Assembly (NCBI GenBank): GCA_937868015.1
Contig: CALMLW010000045.1
Coordinates: forward strand, 1 to 64,000
DNA length: 64,000 nt
Direction: 5' to 3'
Origin: an uncultured Synergistaceae bacterium
Lineage (GTDB): Bacteria; Synergistota; Synergistia; Synergistales; Aminiphilaceae
Both the position numbers and the translations under genes were made by a program. Below are positions 7,440 to 15,144 of the stretch, piece after piece. Each line of letters starts with the position of its first letter. Position 1 is the stretch's first letter. Under the pieces are notes generated by a model. That model made no database searches and had not been told where the DNA came from. It saw only the letters and a list, made by a program, of their open reading frames with translations.

Positions 7440-7673
7440 GTGAGAAACGATACCGGAAGGCGGAGCCCGTCCCATCTAAGCATCGTCGCAGGCCCCGGGG
7501 GAGGGTCTGGTCCGATGGAATTCCCCGCCGCCGAGCTTCCAGGGAGAGAGATAAAAGGCGTTCTTTTAGAAAAACTGGCCGAGGCCCCGGAGCGAGCCTT
7601 GGCCTTTGTCGTGCCAATGGTTGTTCCGGCGGAGGCGATGCGGGAGCCTTTGGGAGGGCGTCATCATCCATGA
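7440..7673 (+). CDS. small hypothetical protein coupled to the symporter gene
   Basis: A 77-residue frame opens with GTG at 7440 after AGGAAAGAGGGG, and its TGA overlaps the symporter ATG (ATGA at 7670-7673). The product is not hydrophobic; it has a Gly/Pro-rich N-terminal third and a helical-looking middle (EKLAEAPERALAF). I recognise no family. Support comes from the ribosome-binding site and the ATGA coupling, the junction type used by the next operon genes. It could instead be only a translated leader. Confidence 0.42.
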   Translation: MRNDTGRRSPSHLSIVAGPGGGSGPMEFPAAELPGREIKGVLLEKLAEAPERALAFVVPMVVPAEAMREPLGGRHHP

Positions 7674-9064
7674 AGCTCTTGGGCCTTTTAGCTCCTTTAG
7701 GGGTCTTTGGGGCTTATACGCTGGCGGTGATCCTGCTTACCGGCCCCGGCTTTGTCTGGAATGAGAACCGCCGTCGTTTTTATCTGGCGGGGCGAGGGGC
7801 GGGGCTCTGGGCCTCTGTGGCCACTTTTGGCGCCACGTGGATGAGCGCGGCGTCTCTGCTGGGTTATCCGGAATCTTTCTTCTGGGATGGCATGGTGGCC
7901 TTTGGAGGGGCGGTGAATGGCTGGCTTCTGGGGCTTTTGCCCTTGCCGTGGATCGTGGCGGTGTTACGCCGATCCCGGGCCCTTTCTCTGCCGGAGTGGA
8001 TCGGGAAGACCTTCGACGATCCTCGGCTCCGTCGTTTGACGGCGGCGGCGCTTCTGTTGGCTTATGTTCTGTATATTCTCATCCAGTTTCGATCCTTCGG
8101 AGGGGCGGTGTCCCATCTGCTGGGCATTCGTTACGCCGTGGGGGCCTCCGCCCTGGTCTATCTTTTTGTGCTCTACACGACCTTCGGGGGCATGCCTTCG
8201 GTGATTCGCAGCGATGTGCTGAATTTCTGGCTCATCGTCGTGGGAGTGACGGTGGCAGCGGTGGTGGCCGTGGGTCGCGTGGGCGGCGTGGAGGTCCTGG
8301 TCCGACGCTTGGCGACGGAGGCCCCAGAGCTTTTGAATCCCGCCGCGCCGTGGGAAGTGCTAGGGGGTATGGCGGCCATGACGCTCGGATGGGGGCTGGG
8401 AGTGGCGGCAAATCCTCAGTACGCCGTGCGGATCCTCTCCGCCCGCTCTCCTCGGGTGGCCCTGGGGATGCTGGCCATCGTGCCCTTTTTTCTCGGGGTG
8501 ATCTATCTGGGACTTACGGCCTTTGCGGCGACGGGGCGACTGGTGGCGGCCCCGGTGCTTCGTCAGGGAGGAGAGGCGGCCTTTCTCCACATGGTGAGCA
8601 TGGTGTTGCCCCCTGCCCCTGCGTCGCTCTTTTTGGTGGCCCTCATCGCCGCAGCGGTGAGCACGGCGAATTCTCAGCTGCTGTTGGCGGCCTCGTCTTT
8701 TTGTTATGATCTGATGGACCGATGGAGAACTACGCTGCCGGAGGACATCTTCCTGTTCCGCAACCGTCTGGCGGTGACGGTCATCGCCACTTTGGCGCTG
8801 GGAGGAAGTCTGTTGCCGTTTCCAGACATCCTCACTGTGGGGCGCTTCAGCTGGACCGTGGTGGCGCTTTGCTTTTTTCTTCCCCTCTTTTGGCCCCTTT
8901 CCGGGCGTCGCCAGGGGCTTTTCGAGGCCATGGGGCTTTCTCTCGTGCTCCACGGAGTGTTGGTCTTCGGGTTGCACCTACCGCCCGAGGGATCCCTGTT
9001 GCCTTCGCTCTTGCTGGAACGTCTGTCGTGGCGGTGGTTTTCTCGGAAGGGGGAGGAGGCCTGA
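7670..9064 (+). CDS. sodium:solute symporter family protein
   Basis: A 464-residue integral membrane protein with about 12-13 helices and the layout of the SSS family (PutP/PanF/SglT type), which import amino acids, sugars or carboxylates with sodium. The segment beginning GRGAGLWASVATFGATWMSA near residues 41-60 is the characteristic first-helix region of the family. The ATG at 7670 lies in an ATGA overlap with the small upstream frame. The next gene, a histidine kinase, starts one base after the stop, so the symporter is in the operon of the kinase, activator and RpoN genes and its substrate may be what that system senses. Confidence 0.88.
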   Translation: MKLLGLLAPLGVFGAYTLAVILLTGPGFVWNENRRRFYLAGRGAGLWASVATFGATWMSAASLLGYPESFFWDGMVAFGGAVNGWLLGLLPLPWIVAVLRRSRALSLPEWIGKTFDDPRLRRLTAAALLLAYVLYILIQFRSFGGAVSHLLGIRYAVGASALVYLFVLYTTFGGMPSVIRSDVLNFWLIVVGVTVAAVVAVGRVGGVEVLVRRLATEAPELLNPAAPWEVLGGMAAMTLGWGLGVAANPQYAVRILSARSPRVALGMLAIVPFFLGVIYLGLTAFAATGRLVAAPVLRQGGEAAFLHMVSMVLPPAPASLFLVALIAAAVSTANSQLLLAASSFCYDLMDRWRTTLPEDIFLFRNRLAVTVIATLALGGSLLPFPDILTVGRFSWTVVALCFFLPLFWPLSGRRQGLFEAMGLSLVLHGVLVFGLHLPPEGSLLPSLLLERLSWRWFSRKGEEA

Positions 9065-9065
9065 C

Positions 9066-10346
9066 ATGGGGCGGCCGCGACACATGGAAAGCCAGATAAA
9101 GGCTTTGGTGGTGGCGGGAGTGCTTTTGCTCACGGCGGTCACGCTGGCGGTGTCGATTGGCCAGGGATTTGCCCTTAGGTGGGAGGAGAACCGGAGATGG
9201 CTATATACGGTACGATCGGTCCTAGAGGCATTGGATCGCCCCCAAGCGGAAATAGTGGTGGCCATGCTCCGACCGGCATGGAGGGTTTTTCCGGGAACGG
9301 CGGGGAGATCGGGGGGAGAGATCTTGCGCTCCCGGGATGGGGAGATGTGGGCGGCGTTCCCTAACGACGAAGTCCTGTGGGAGGAGTTGTTGGAGAGCAA
9401 TCGACCCCTTCTGGTGGTGGCGCTGGTGACGCTGTTGCTCGTGTTGGAGATATCGATTTTTTGGGCGTACGCCATCGTGCGACCCCTGCGGCGCCTGGCA
9501 TGGGCCTGTCGTGATATGGGATCGGGCCGGTGGCCCGACCTGGGGCCGGAGGGGGCGTCGGGGACGTATGAGATCGCCACGCTCCACGAGGCCTTTCGTC
9601 ATATGGTGGACCGCCTCCAGCAGTGGCAACGGGTGGAGCGACAGGTGGGACGCATGGAGCGACTCGCTGCGCTGGGTCAGGTGGTGGCAGGGGTGGCCCA
9701 CGAAGTACGGAATCCTCTGGCGTCCCTTCGCATTCACCTTGATCTATTGGAGGTAGACGTGCTCCCGGCGGGACAACCCTCGCTACGCGTTCTTGGCGAT
9801 GAAGTGGATCGATTAAACCAGATCGTGTCTCAACTTTTGGCCTTTTCCCGCCCCCGCCCCCCCATAGGAGGACCGGTGGACCTGGGAGAGGTGGTGTCCT
9901 GGTGCCACCAGATGGTGCGAGATCGCATGTCGCGGCAGGGGGTTTCTTGGCGAGAGACGGGCTTCGACGGGGCAAGACCAGTGCCAGGAGATGCGGCTCA
10001 GTTGAGGCAGATGCTTTTGAATCTGGTGCTCAATGCCCTGGATGCCATGCCTCGGGGCGGAGAGCTCCATGTGGGGACGCGCTACGGAGAAGACGATGGG
10101 CCGGGGGGGGTGCGCCGAGCGGCGCTGTTTTTGAGCGTGGAGGATTCCGGGGAGGGTATAGCTTCGGAGCTCCTGCCCAGACTTTTTGATCCTTTTTTTA
10201 CGACCCGCCCCGAGGGTACTGGGTTGGGATTGGCGTTGGTGCACCGCATCGCCGAGCTCCACGGTGGAGCGGTGGATGTGGTTTCATCTCCGGGGCGGAC
10301 AATTTTCACCGTCACGTTGCCCGAGAGAGAAGGAGACGCCCCATGA
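9066..10346 (+). CDS. membrane sensor histidine kinase (NtrB-like pairing)
   Basis: 426 residues: membrane helix about 11-33, a periplasmic domain of about 80 residues, membrane helix about 114-136, a HAMP-like linker, then a HisKA domain with phospho-acceptor His212 in AHEVRNPLAS and a HATPase_c domain (N-box NLVLNALDAM, G1 EDSGEGI, G2 GTGLGLALV). It should autophosphorylate and pass phosphate to the NtrC-type regulator encoded immediately downstream, whose ATG overlaps this stop (ATGA). The signal sensed by the periplasmic domain is unknown; the upstream symporter suggests an organic substrate. Confidence 0.93.
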   Translation: MGRPRHMESQIKALVVAGVLLLTAVTLAVSIGQGFALRWEENRRWLYTVRSVLEALDRPQAEIVVAMLRPAWRVFPGTAGRSGGEILRSRDGEMWAAFPNDEVLWEELLESNRPLLVVALVTLLLVLEISIFWAYAIVRPLRRLAWACRDMGSGRWPDLGPEGASGTYEIATLHEAFRHMVDRLQQWQRVERQVGRMERLAALGQVVAGVAHEVRNPLASLRIHLDLLEVDVLPAGQPSLRVLGDEVDRLNQIVSQLLAFSRPRPPIGGPVDLGEVVSWCHQMVRDRMSRQGVSWRETGFDGARPVPGDAAQLRQMLLNLVLNALDAMPRGGELHVGTRYGEDDGPGGVRRAALFLSVEDSGEGIASELLPRLFDPFFTTRPEGTGLGLALVHRIAELHGGAVDVVSSPGRTIFTVTLPEREGDAP

Positions 10347-11686
10347 TGCGCATGTGGATTGTGGAGGATGAGGCGGGGCTTTCCCAGGGACTCGCCCGGG
10401 CCTTTGAGCGCGACGGGTACGCGGTGCGGGTGCTGGACCGTCTGGGGGAGGTGCGCGGCGCCTTGGCCCAGGAACGGCCGGATGTGGTGCTCTTGGACAT
10501 TCGGCTTCCGGACGGAGATGGGTTGGCCGCCCTGCCCCATCTGCTCCGGGAGGCCCCGGAGGCGCGGGTGGTGGTGATGACCGCCTTTGGAGATTCGTCC
10601 CTGGTGGTGCGCGCCATCCGGGAGGGGGCGTGGAATTATCTGGACAAACCCTTTCCTCTGGAGGCGGCCCGCAACATGGTTTCCCGGGCGGTGGAGTCCC
10701 TGGAGCTTTCCCGGCGGGTGGCCCGTCTTCGGGGGGAGTCCCTTCCGCTGGTGGGGAGTTCCGCTGCCATGGAGAGGGTCCGGGCCTTTGTGGCCAAGGT
10801 GGCCCCTTTTCGGGATCTGAACGTGCTTCTCATAGGGGAAAGTGGTGTGGGGAAGGAAGTGGTGGCGCGGATGTTGCACGCTGCTTCGGGGGCTCGGGGG
10901 GATTTCGTGGCCCTGAACTGCGCGGCGGTGCCCGAGGCGTTGCTGGAGTCCGAGCTTTTCGGGTACCGCCGGGGGGCCTATACCGGGGCCGGGCAGGACA
11001 AAGAGGGGCTGGCGGAGACCGCAGCGCAGGGGACTTTGTTTTTGGATGAGATCGGCGACATGCCTCTGGTACTGCAGGGGAAGATGTTGCGCTTCCTGGA
11101 AACGCGTACCCTGCGCCCCTTGGGATCCACGAAGGAGATCCGTCTGTCGCTACAGGTTATGGCGGCCACTTGCGTGGATCTAGAGCGCCGAGTGGCCGAT
11201 GGAACGTTTCGGCGGGATTTGTATTTTCGAATCGCCATGCTACCGCTGGTGATTCCTCCGCTACGGGACCGAGAAGGGGATGTGAGGGAACTTCTGGAGT
11301 CGTTTTTGAAGGAGTTCGCCCTGAAACTTAATCGACCTTGCCTCCAGGTCACTCCAGAGGTGGAAGAGGCCCTACGGCACTACGCCTGGCCGGGGAACGT
11401 CCGGGAGCTTCGAAACCTGGTGGAGCGGCTCTATATCCTTAGGGATAGAGAAGATGGGTTGGTGCGTCTCGGGGATTTGCCGGAGGAGATGTTGGAGCCC
11501 CTTCCCCAGGAGTGCCTTGAGGGGATCCGCGAAGGGGGACTGGTCCAGCGGCTCGACGACTACGAGCGCCGCCTCTTGCGGGAAGCGTTGGAGGAGGCGG
11601 GGGGCAATCGCACCCGGGCGGCCTCCGCGCTGGGAATATCTCGATTCGCCCTGTTGCGTCGCCTCCAGCGCCATGCCCTCGAATAG
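10343..11686 (+). CDS. sigma-54-dependent NtrC-family response regulator
   Basis: 447 residues in three parts: a receiver domain with phospho-acceptor Asp52, an AAA+ domain with Walker A GESGVGK (165-171) and the sigma-54 contact loop GAYTGA (211-216, a variant of GAFTGA), and a C-terminal Fis-type helix-turn-helix (about 420-447). It should bind upstream activating sequences and open sigma-54 promoters. It overlaps the kinase gene by four bases and the rpoN gene by 14 bases. The candidate -24/-12 promoter at 13033-13048 makes the downstream NRAMP and 5-oxoprolinase genes likely targets. Confidence 0.95.
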   Translation: MMRMWIVEDEAGLSQGLARAFERDGYAVRVLDRLGEVRGALAQERPDVVLLDIRLPDGDGLAALPHLLREAPEARVVVMTAFGDSSLVVRAIREGAWNYLDKPFPLEAARNMVSRAVESLELSRRVARLRGESLPLVGSSAAMERVRAFVAKVAPFRDLNVLLIGESGVGKEVVARMLHAASGARGDFVALNCAAVPEALLESELFGYRRGAYTGAGQDKEGLAETAAQGTLFLDEIGDMPLVLQGKMLRFLETRTLRPLGSTKEIRLSLQVMAATCVDLERRVADGTFRRDLYFRIAMLPLVIPPLRDREGDVRELLESFLKEFALKLNRPCLQVTPEVEEALRHYAWPGNVRELRNLVERLYILRDREDGLVRLGDLPEEMLEPLPQECLEGIREGGLVQRLDDYERRLLREALEEAGGNRTRAASALGISRFALLRRLQRHALE

Positions 11687-12887
11687 GCCTTCGCTTCTCC
11701 AGGGTCCCCGGCTGACGACGGCCCTGCTGCCCCTGCCTCTCCTTTTGCCCCGTATAGCCCTGGCTTCCTCTCCGCTGGAAGGGCTCACCCGGGATCTAGA
11801 AGACTTGCTGGCTTCTAACCCTCTGGTGAGAGTGATCCCCCCCGGGGGCGAGATGGGAGACTCCTCGGAGAGCGAAGAGAACGATGAGGAGAGGATCCCG
11901 GAAGATCTTCTTTCGCTGGACGACCACTTGCGTAGGCAACTCGCCGAGGATCCCCTAGATGGTTTTGATTTCGACTCATCCCAGCTGGGGGAGACCCTAG
12001 ACCCCCGGGGATATCTCAACGTGCCCCTGGTGCCCTGGGGGGTTCATCTCGGCCTTTCGCCGGAGGAAGCCCCCCGGGCTCTGGCGGCGTTGCAGGAGTG
12101 GGCGGACCCTCCGGGGCTTTTTGCGCGAGACTTGACGGAGTGCCTGCTGATTCAGCTTCGCCGGAAGCTTGGTGAGGAGGGAGATGGGGGGCGTATCCTA
12201 CGGGAGGGTCGAGAGGACCTGGTACGGGGAGACCAGCACACCCTGGCGCGCCGTTTAGAATGGCCTTCGGAGCGCCTTCAACGGGCGTTGAAAGAGCTCC
12301 AGGCCTTGGATCCCCATCCGGGGTACGCTTTTCGCAAGACGGTGATGGTACGGCCGGAGCTCTTTTTCCGCCCTTTAGGCCCGGGGAAGGAGCTTTCCGT
12401 CCATCTGGCGGAAGAAAACCTGCCTCGGCTGGCGCTGGAGGCAAAGGGTCGCTCCCCAGGGGAGAGCGGCTACGATCACGCCGCTTGGCACGAGGCTCGC
12501 GCCGTTTTAGGGGCCCTGGCTCAGCGCTACCGGGGAAGGGTGGAGGTGGGAAGGTTTCTGGCGAAACGACAACGGGCGTACCTCATGGGAGATCTTCCCG
12601 CGCCGGAGCCCCTGGTGTTGGCCGATCTTCACCGAGAGATGGGTTATCATCCGAGCACGCTCTCCCGGGTGCTACGCTCCACCTGGGCCGTCACGCCCCG
12701 GGGGACGGTGCTTTTGGGGCACCTTCTCTCCCGGCCGCTCCAAGGGCGCCCGGATCTTTCTGTGGCGGCGTTGCGGCACCTTCTTCGGCAAGCCCGGCAC
12801 GAAGGACGCTCCTGGGCGGAGGTGGCCCGGGAGCTGGCCCTTTCTCCCCGGACGGTGGCCTGGCACGGCCTCCGGTGCGGGGGGTAG
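11673..12887 (+). CDS. rpoN: RNA polymerase sigma-54 factor, short form
   Basis: The ATG at 11673 lies inside the end of the activator gene and gives a 404-residue protein, shorter than the usual 430-500. The N-terminal 50 residues correspond to region I but lack its usual glutamine richness. The core-binding region follows, and the C-terminal helix-turn-helix and RpoN-box region are present but atypical: the box is usually ARRTVAKYRE, while here the end reads LSPRTVAWHGLRCGG. A sigma-54 gene overlapping its own activator is unusual. No other sigma-54 gene lies in the window. A terminator follows at 12910. Confidence 0.85.
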   Translation: MPSNRPSLLQGPRLTTALLPLPLLLPRIALASSPLEGLTRDLEDLLASNPLVRVIPPGGEMGDSSESEENDEERIPEDLLSLDDHLRRQLAEDPLDGFDFDSSQLGETLDPRGYLNVPLVPWGVHLGLSPEEAPRALAALQEWADPPGLFARDLTECLLIQLRRKLGEEGDGGRILREGREDLVRGDQHTLARRLEWPSERLQRALKELQALDPHPGYAFRKTVMVRPELFFRPLGPGKELSVHLAEENLPRLALEAKGRSPGESGYDHAAWHEARAVLGALAQRYRGRVEVGRFLAKRQRAYLMGDLPAPEPLVLADLHREMGYHPSTLSRVLRSTWAVTPRGTVLLGHLLSRPLQGRPDLSVAALRHLLRQARHEGRSWAEVARELALSPRTVAWHGLRCGG

Positions 12888-12909
12888 GGGTGCGGTTTTG
12901 ATACGTCCC

Positions 12910-12934
12910 CCGTGCGGAAAGCGCACGGTTTTTT
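12910..12934 (+). terminator. rho-independent terminator after rpoN, possibly also an enhancer palindrome
   Basis: CCGTGCG (12910-12916) pairs with CGCACGG (12922-12928) around a 5-base loop, followed by six T. The 7-N5-7 geometry resembles an activator-binding palindrome, and its centre lies about 140 bases upstream of the predicted start of the sigma-54 promoter at 13033. Confidence 0.8.
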
Positions 12935-12961
12935 GGGACTCTGGGGAGAAAGGGAAGATGC

Positions 12962-12985
12962 CTCGAAAGCGGCGGGGCTTTCGGG
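12962..12985. promoter_or_regulatory. inverted repeat, possible activator site
   Basis: CGAAAGC (12964-12970) and GCTTTCG (12977-12983) form an inverted repeat with a 6-base spacer, extended by further pairs at 12962/12985 and 12963/12984. It lies about 85 bases upstream of the predicted sigma-54 transcription start. No T-run follows, so it is not a terminator. Confidence 0.4.
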
Positions 12986-13032
12986 CAAGGGAAAGGAGGA
13001 CGGGGCGGAAAAATATCCGGGGTGCTCTGCGG

Positions 13033-13048
13033 CGGCAACTTTTTTGCA
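13033..13048 (+). promoter_or_regulatory. candidate sigma-54 (-24/-12) promoter
   Basis: The 16-base element CGGCAACTTTTTTGCA aligns with the RpoN consensus (TGGCACG-N4-TTGCW), keeping the invariant GG and GC with exactly ten bases between them and the full TTGCA block. The start of transcription is expected near 13059, about 30 bases before the NRAMP-family gene ATG. Confidence 0.65.
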
Positions 13049-13090
13049 TATACAAGGGTAGGCAGTCATCCTTGTGTGGAGGTGTACGGC

Positions 13091-14326
13091 ATGGCGGAGG
13101 AAAAGGGTACGGCGGGGGCTCCTCTGGGGGCGGCGGAAGATCGGAAGGGGACGCTGGCGATTCTCTTGGGGGCGGCGTTTCTCATGGCGACGTCGGCCAT
13201 CGGGCCGGGGTTTCTCACCCAGACGGCGGTATTTACGGAAAAGCTAAAGGGAGCTTTTGCCTTTGCCATTCTGGCGTCGATTCTGATTGACGTGGTGGTG
13301 CAGCTCAATATCTGGCGCATCCTGGCGGTTTCTGGCCTTCGGGCCCAGGATCTGGCGAACAAGGTGCTCCCCGGGCTGGGATATTTCTTGGCCTTCGCCG
13401 TGTCGTTGGGGGGGCTGGTTTTCAACATCGGCAACGTGGCGGGGGCGGCCATGGGGCTCAACGTTTTGGCGGGGGTGCCTCTGATTCCCGGGGCGCTCCT
13501 CTCGGCGGGGCTGGCGGTGGTGCTCTTTTTGAGCAAGGAAATGGGACGGGCCATGGACCGTTTTGCCCAGGTCCTCGGGTTTGTCATGATCGCCATGGTG
13601 TGCTACATGGTCTTTCGCACCAATCCTCCCGTGGGAACCGCGCTCAAGGAAATGGTGCTGCCTTCCACGGTGGATTGGATGATCGTCCTGACGTTGGTGG
13701 GGGGCACGGTGGGGGGGTATATTTCTTTTGCGGGGGCCCATCGCATCATCGACGCAGGGATCACCGGCCCCCGGGCCCTGGGGGACATCAGCCGAGGGGC
13801 GGTGAATGCCATCGGCATCACGGGGCTCATGCGCTTTCTCCTCTTTTTGGCCATCCTGGGCGTGGTGGTCATGGGGACTCCTCTGGATGCGGCCAATCCT
13901 CCGGCTTCGGCGTTCCGCATCGGCGCCGGAGAGCTGGGATATCGAATCTTTGGCGTCATCCTGTGGGCGGCGGCCATCACGTCGGTGGTAGGGGCTTCCT
14001 ACACGTCCGTCTCGTTCTTGAGAACGCTTGCCGCTCCCATCGAGAGCTATCATCGCTGGTGGATCATCGGGTTCATCGCGGTCTCCACGGCGATCTTTGT
14101 CACGGTGGGAAGGCCGGTGACCCTGCTTATCTTCGCTGGCGCCATCAATGGACTCATTCTGCCCCTGGCCCTCATTTCGGTCCTGTTGGGGGCCCACCGT
14201 AAAAACATCGTGGGAGATTACAAACACCCGATGTGGATGTCCGTGGCGGGGTACGTCATGGCGGCCTTCACGCTCTGGATGGGGTTCACTTCCCTGGGCC
14301 CTATCTTCACCATGTTCCAAAAGTAG
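13091..14326 (+). CDS. NRAMP-family transporter (YcsG-like)
   Basis: 411 residues with about 11 membrane helices. The DMATSAIGPGFLTQ-like start (ATSAIGPGFLTQ, about 35-46) matches helix 1 of NRAMP proteins, which usually carry the metal-binding Asp-Pro-Gly; here the Asp is absent (IGPG), as in the non-metal YcsG-like branch. The ATG follows GGAGGTG. In Bacillus subtilis, ycsG sits with ycsF, ycsI, kipI and kipA, the same partners as here, which suggests transport of 5-oxoproline or a related compound rather than a metal. That role is inferred. A terminator separates it from pxpB, so full read-through would be partial. Confidence 0.83.
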   Translation: MAEEKGTAGAPLGAAEDRKGTLAILLGAAFLMATSAIGPGFLTQTAVFTEKLKGAFAFAILASILIDVVVQLNIWRILAVSGLRAQDLANKVLPGLGYFLAFAVSLGGLVFNIGNVAGAAMGLNVLAGVPLIPGALLSAGLAVVLFLSKEMGRAMDRFAQVLGFVMIAMVCYMVFRTNPPVGTALKEMVLPSTVDWMIVLTLVGGTVGGYISFAGAHRIIDAGITGPRALGDISRGAVNAIGITGLMRFLLFLAILGVVVMGTPLDAANPPASAFRIGAGELGYRIFGVILWAAAITSVVGASYTSVSFLRTLAAPIESYHRWWIIGFIAVSTAIFVTVGRPVTLLIFAGAINGLILPLALISVLLGAHRKNIVGDYKHPMWMSVAGYVMAAFTLWMGFTSLGPIFTMFQK

Positions 14327-14345
14327 TTCGGAGGGTATACCATGG

Positions 14346-14382
14346 GGAACGGGAGACGCGAACCTCCCGTTCCATTCTTTTT
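14346..14382 (+). terminator. terminator between the NRAMP-family gene and pxpB
   Basis: A perfect 10-bp stem (14346-14355 with 14364-14373) with an 8-base loop is followed by a T-rich tract. No promoter is obvious between it and pxpB at 14398, so it may set a lower level of expression for the enzyme genes. Confidence 0.82.
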
Positions 14383-14397
14383 GAAGGGGGAAGGACT

Positions 14398-15144
14398 GTG
14401 GACGGTCCGACGAAACCCCGGGTGCTTTTTGCCGGAGATCGATGCGTGGTGGTGGAGTTCGGCACGGCCATCGATCGCGCCGTGAATGCCCGGGTGCAGC
14501 AGTTACGGCGAGATCTAGAGGCGAGACCCCTGGGGGGGATCACCGAGCTGGTCCCCACCTATCGATCGCTGGCGGTGTACTTTGATCCCCGCCGGGTGGG
14601 GGAAGGGCTGCCGGAACTCCTGGCAAGCCGAGCGGCGAGCCTGGAGGGTAGTGCAGAAACGGGGGGGCGGTGTGTGGTGATCCCCGTGGGATATGGGGGA
14701 GAGCGGGGCCCCGATCTGCCCGAGGTGGCACGCCACGCGGGGCTTTCGGAAAGTGAAGTGGTCTCCCGCCACACGGGGCGCGATTATTACTGTTACATGC
14801 TGGGGTTCACTCCGGGGTTTGCCTACCTGGGAGGCATGGATGAAACGCTGGCGACGCCCCGACTGGCCAACCCCCGCACGAAGATCCCTGCGGGAAGCGT
14901 TGGGATCGCCGGGGCCCAGACGGGCATTTATCCCATCGACAGCCCCGGCGGGTGGCGGCTCATCGGCCGGACGCCCCTACGGCTCTTCGATCCCGACAGG
15001 ACTCCTCCCACGCTGCTGGATGCGGGGCTCTGGGTGCGCTTTGTGGCGGTGGATGAGGGGGAGTACGCCGCCGTGACCGACCAGGTGCGCCGAGGGGCCT
15101 ACGTTCCCGAGGTCCGAGACAGGGAGGGAAACCATGAGGCTTGA
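14398..15144 (+). CDS. pxpB: 5-oxoprolinase subunit PxpB
   Basis: 248 residues of the KipI/PxpB family (carboxyltransferase domain subdomain C/D type). With PxpC and PxpA it hydrolyses 5-oxo-L-proline to L-glutamate using ATP. Conserved features include GFTPGFAYLGGM (about 138-149) and the GGWRLIGRTP segment near 188. The GTG at 14398 is chosen because GGGGGAAGG precedes it and the family starts at this point; longer frames would run into the terminator. It overlaps pxpC by 11 bases. Confidence 0.92.
   Translation: MDGPTKPRVLFAGDRCVVVEFGTAIDRAVNARVQQLRRDLEARPLGGITELVPTYRSLAVYFDPRRVGEGLPELLASRAASLEGSAETGGRCVVIPVGYGGERGPDLPEVARHAGLSESEVVSRHTGRDYYCYMLGFTPGFAYLGGMDETLATPRLANPRTKIPAGSVGIAGAQTGIYPIDSPGGWRLIGRTPLRLFDPDRTPPTLLDAGLWVRFVAVDEGEYAAVTDQVRRGAYVPEVRDREGNHEA

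Noticed and set aside
14233-14397. An N-terminal extension of PxpB upstream of 14398
   Set aside because: It would run through the end of the NRAMP-family gene and the terminator hairpin, and lacks a ribosome-binding site.
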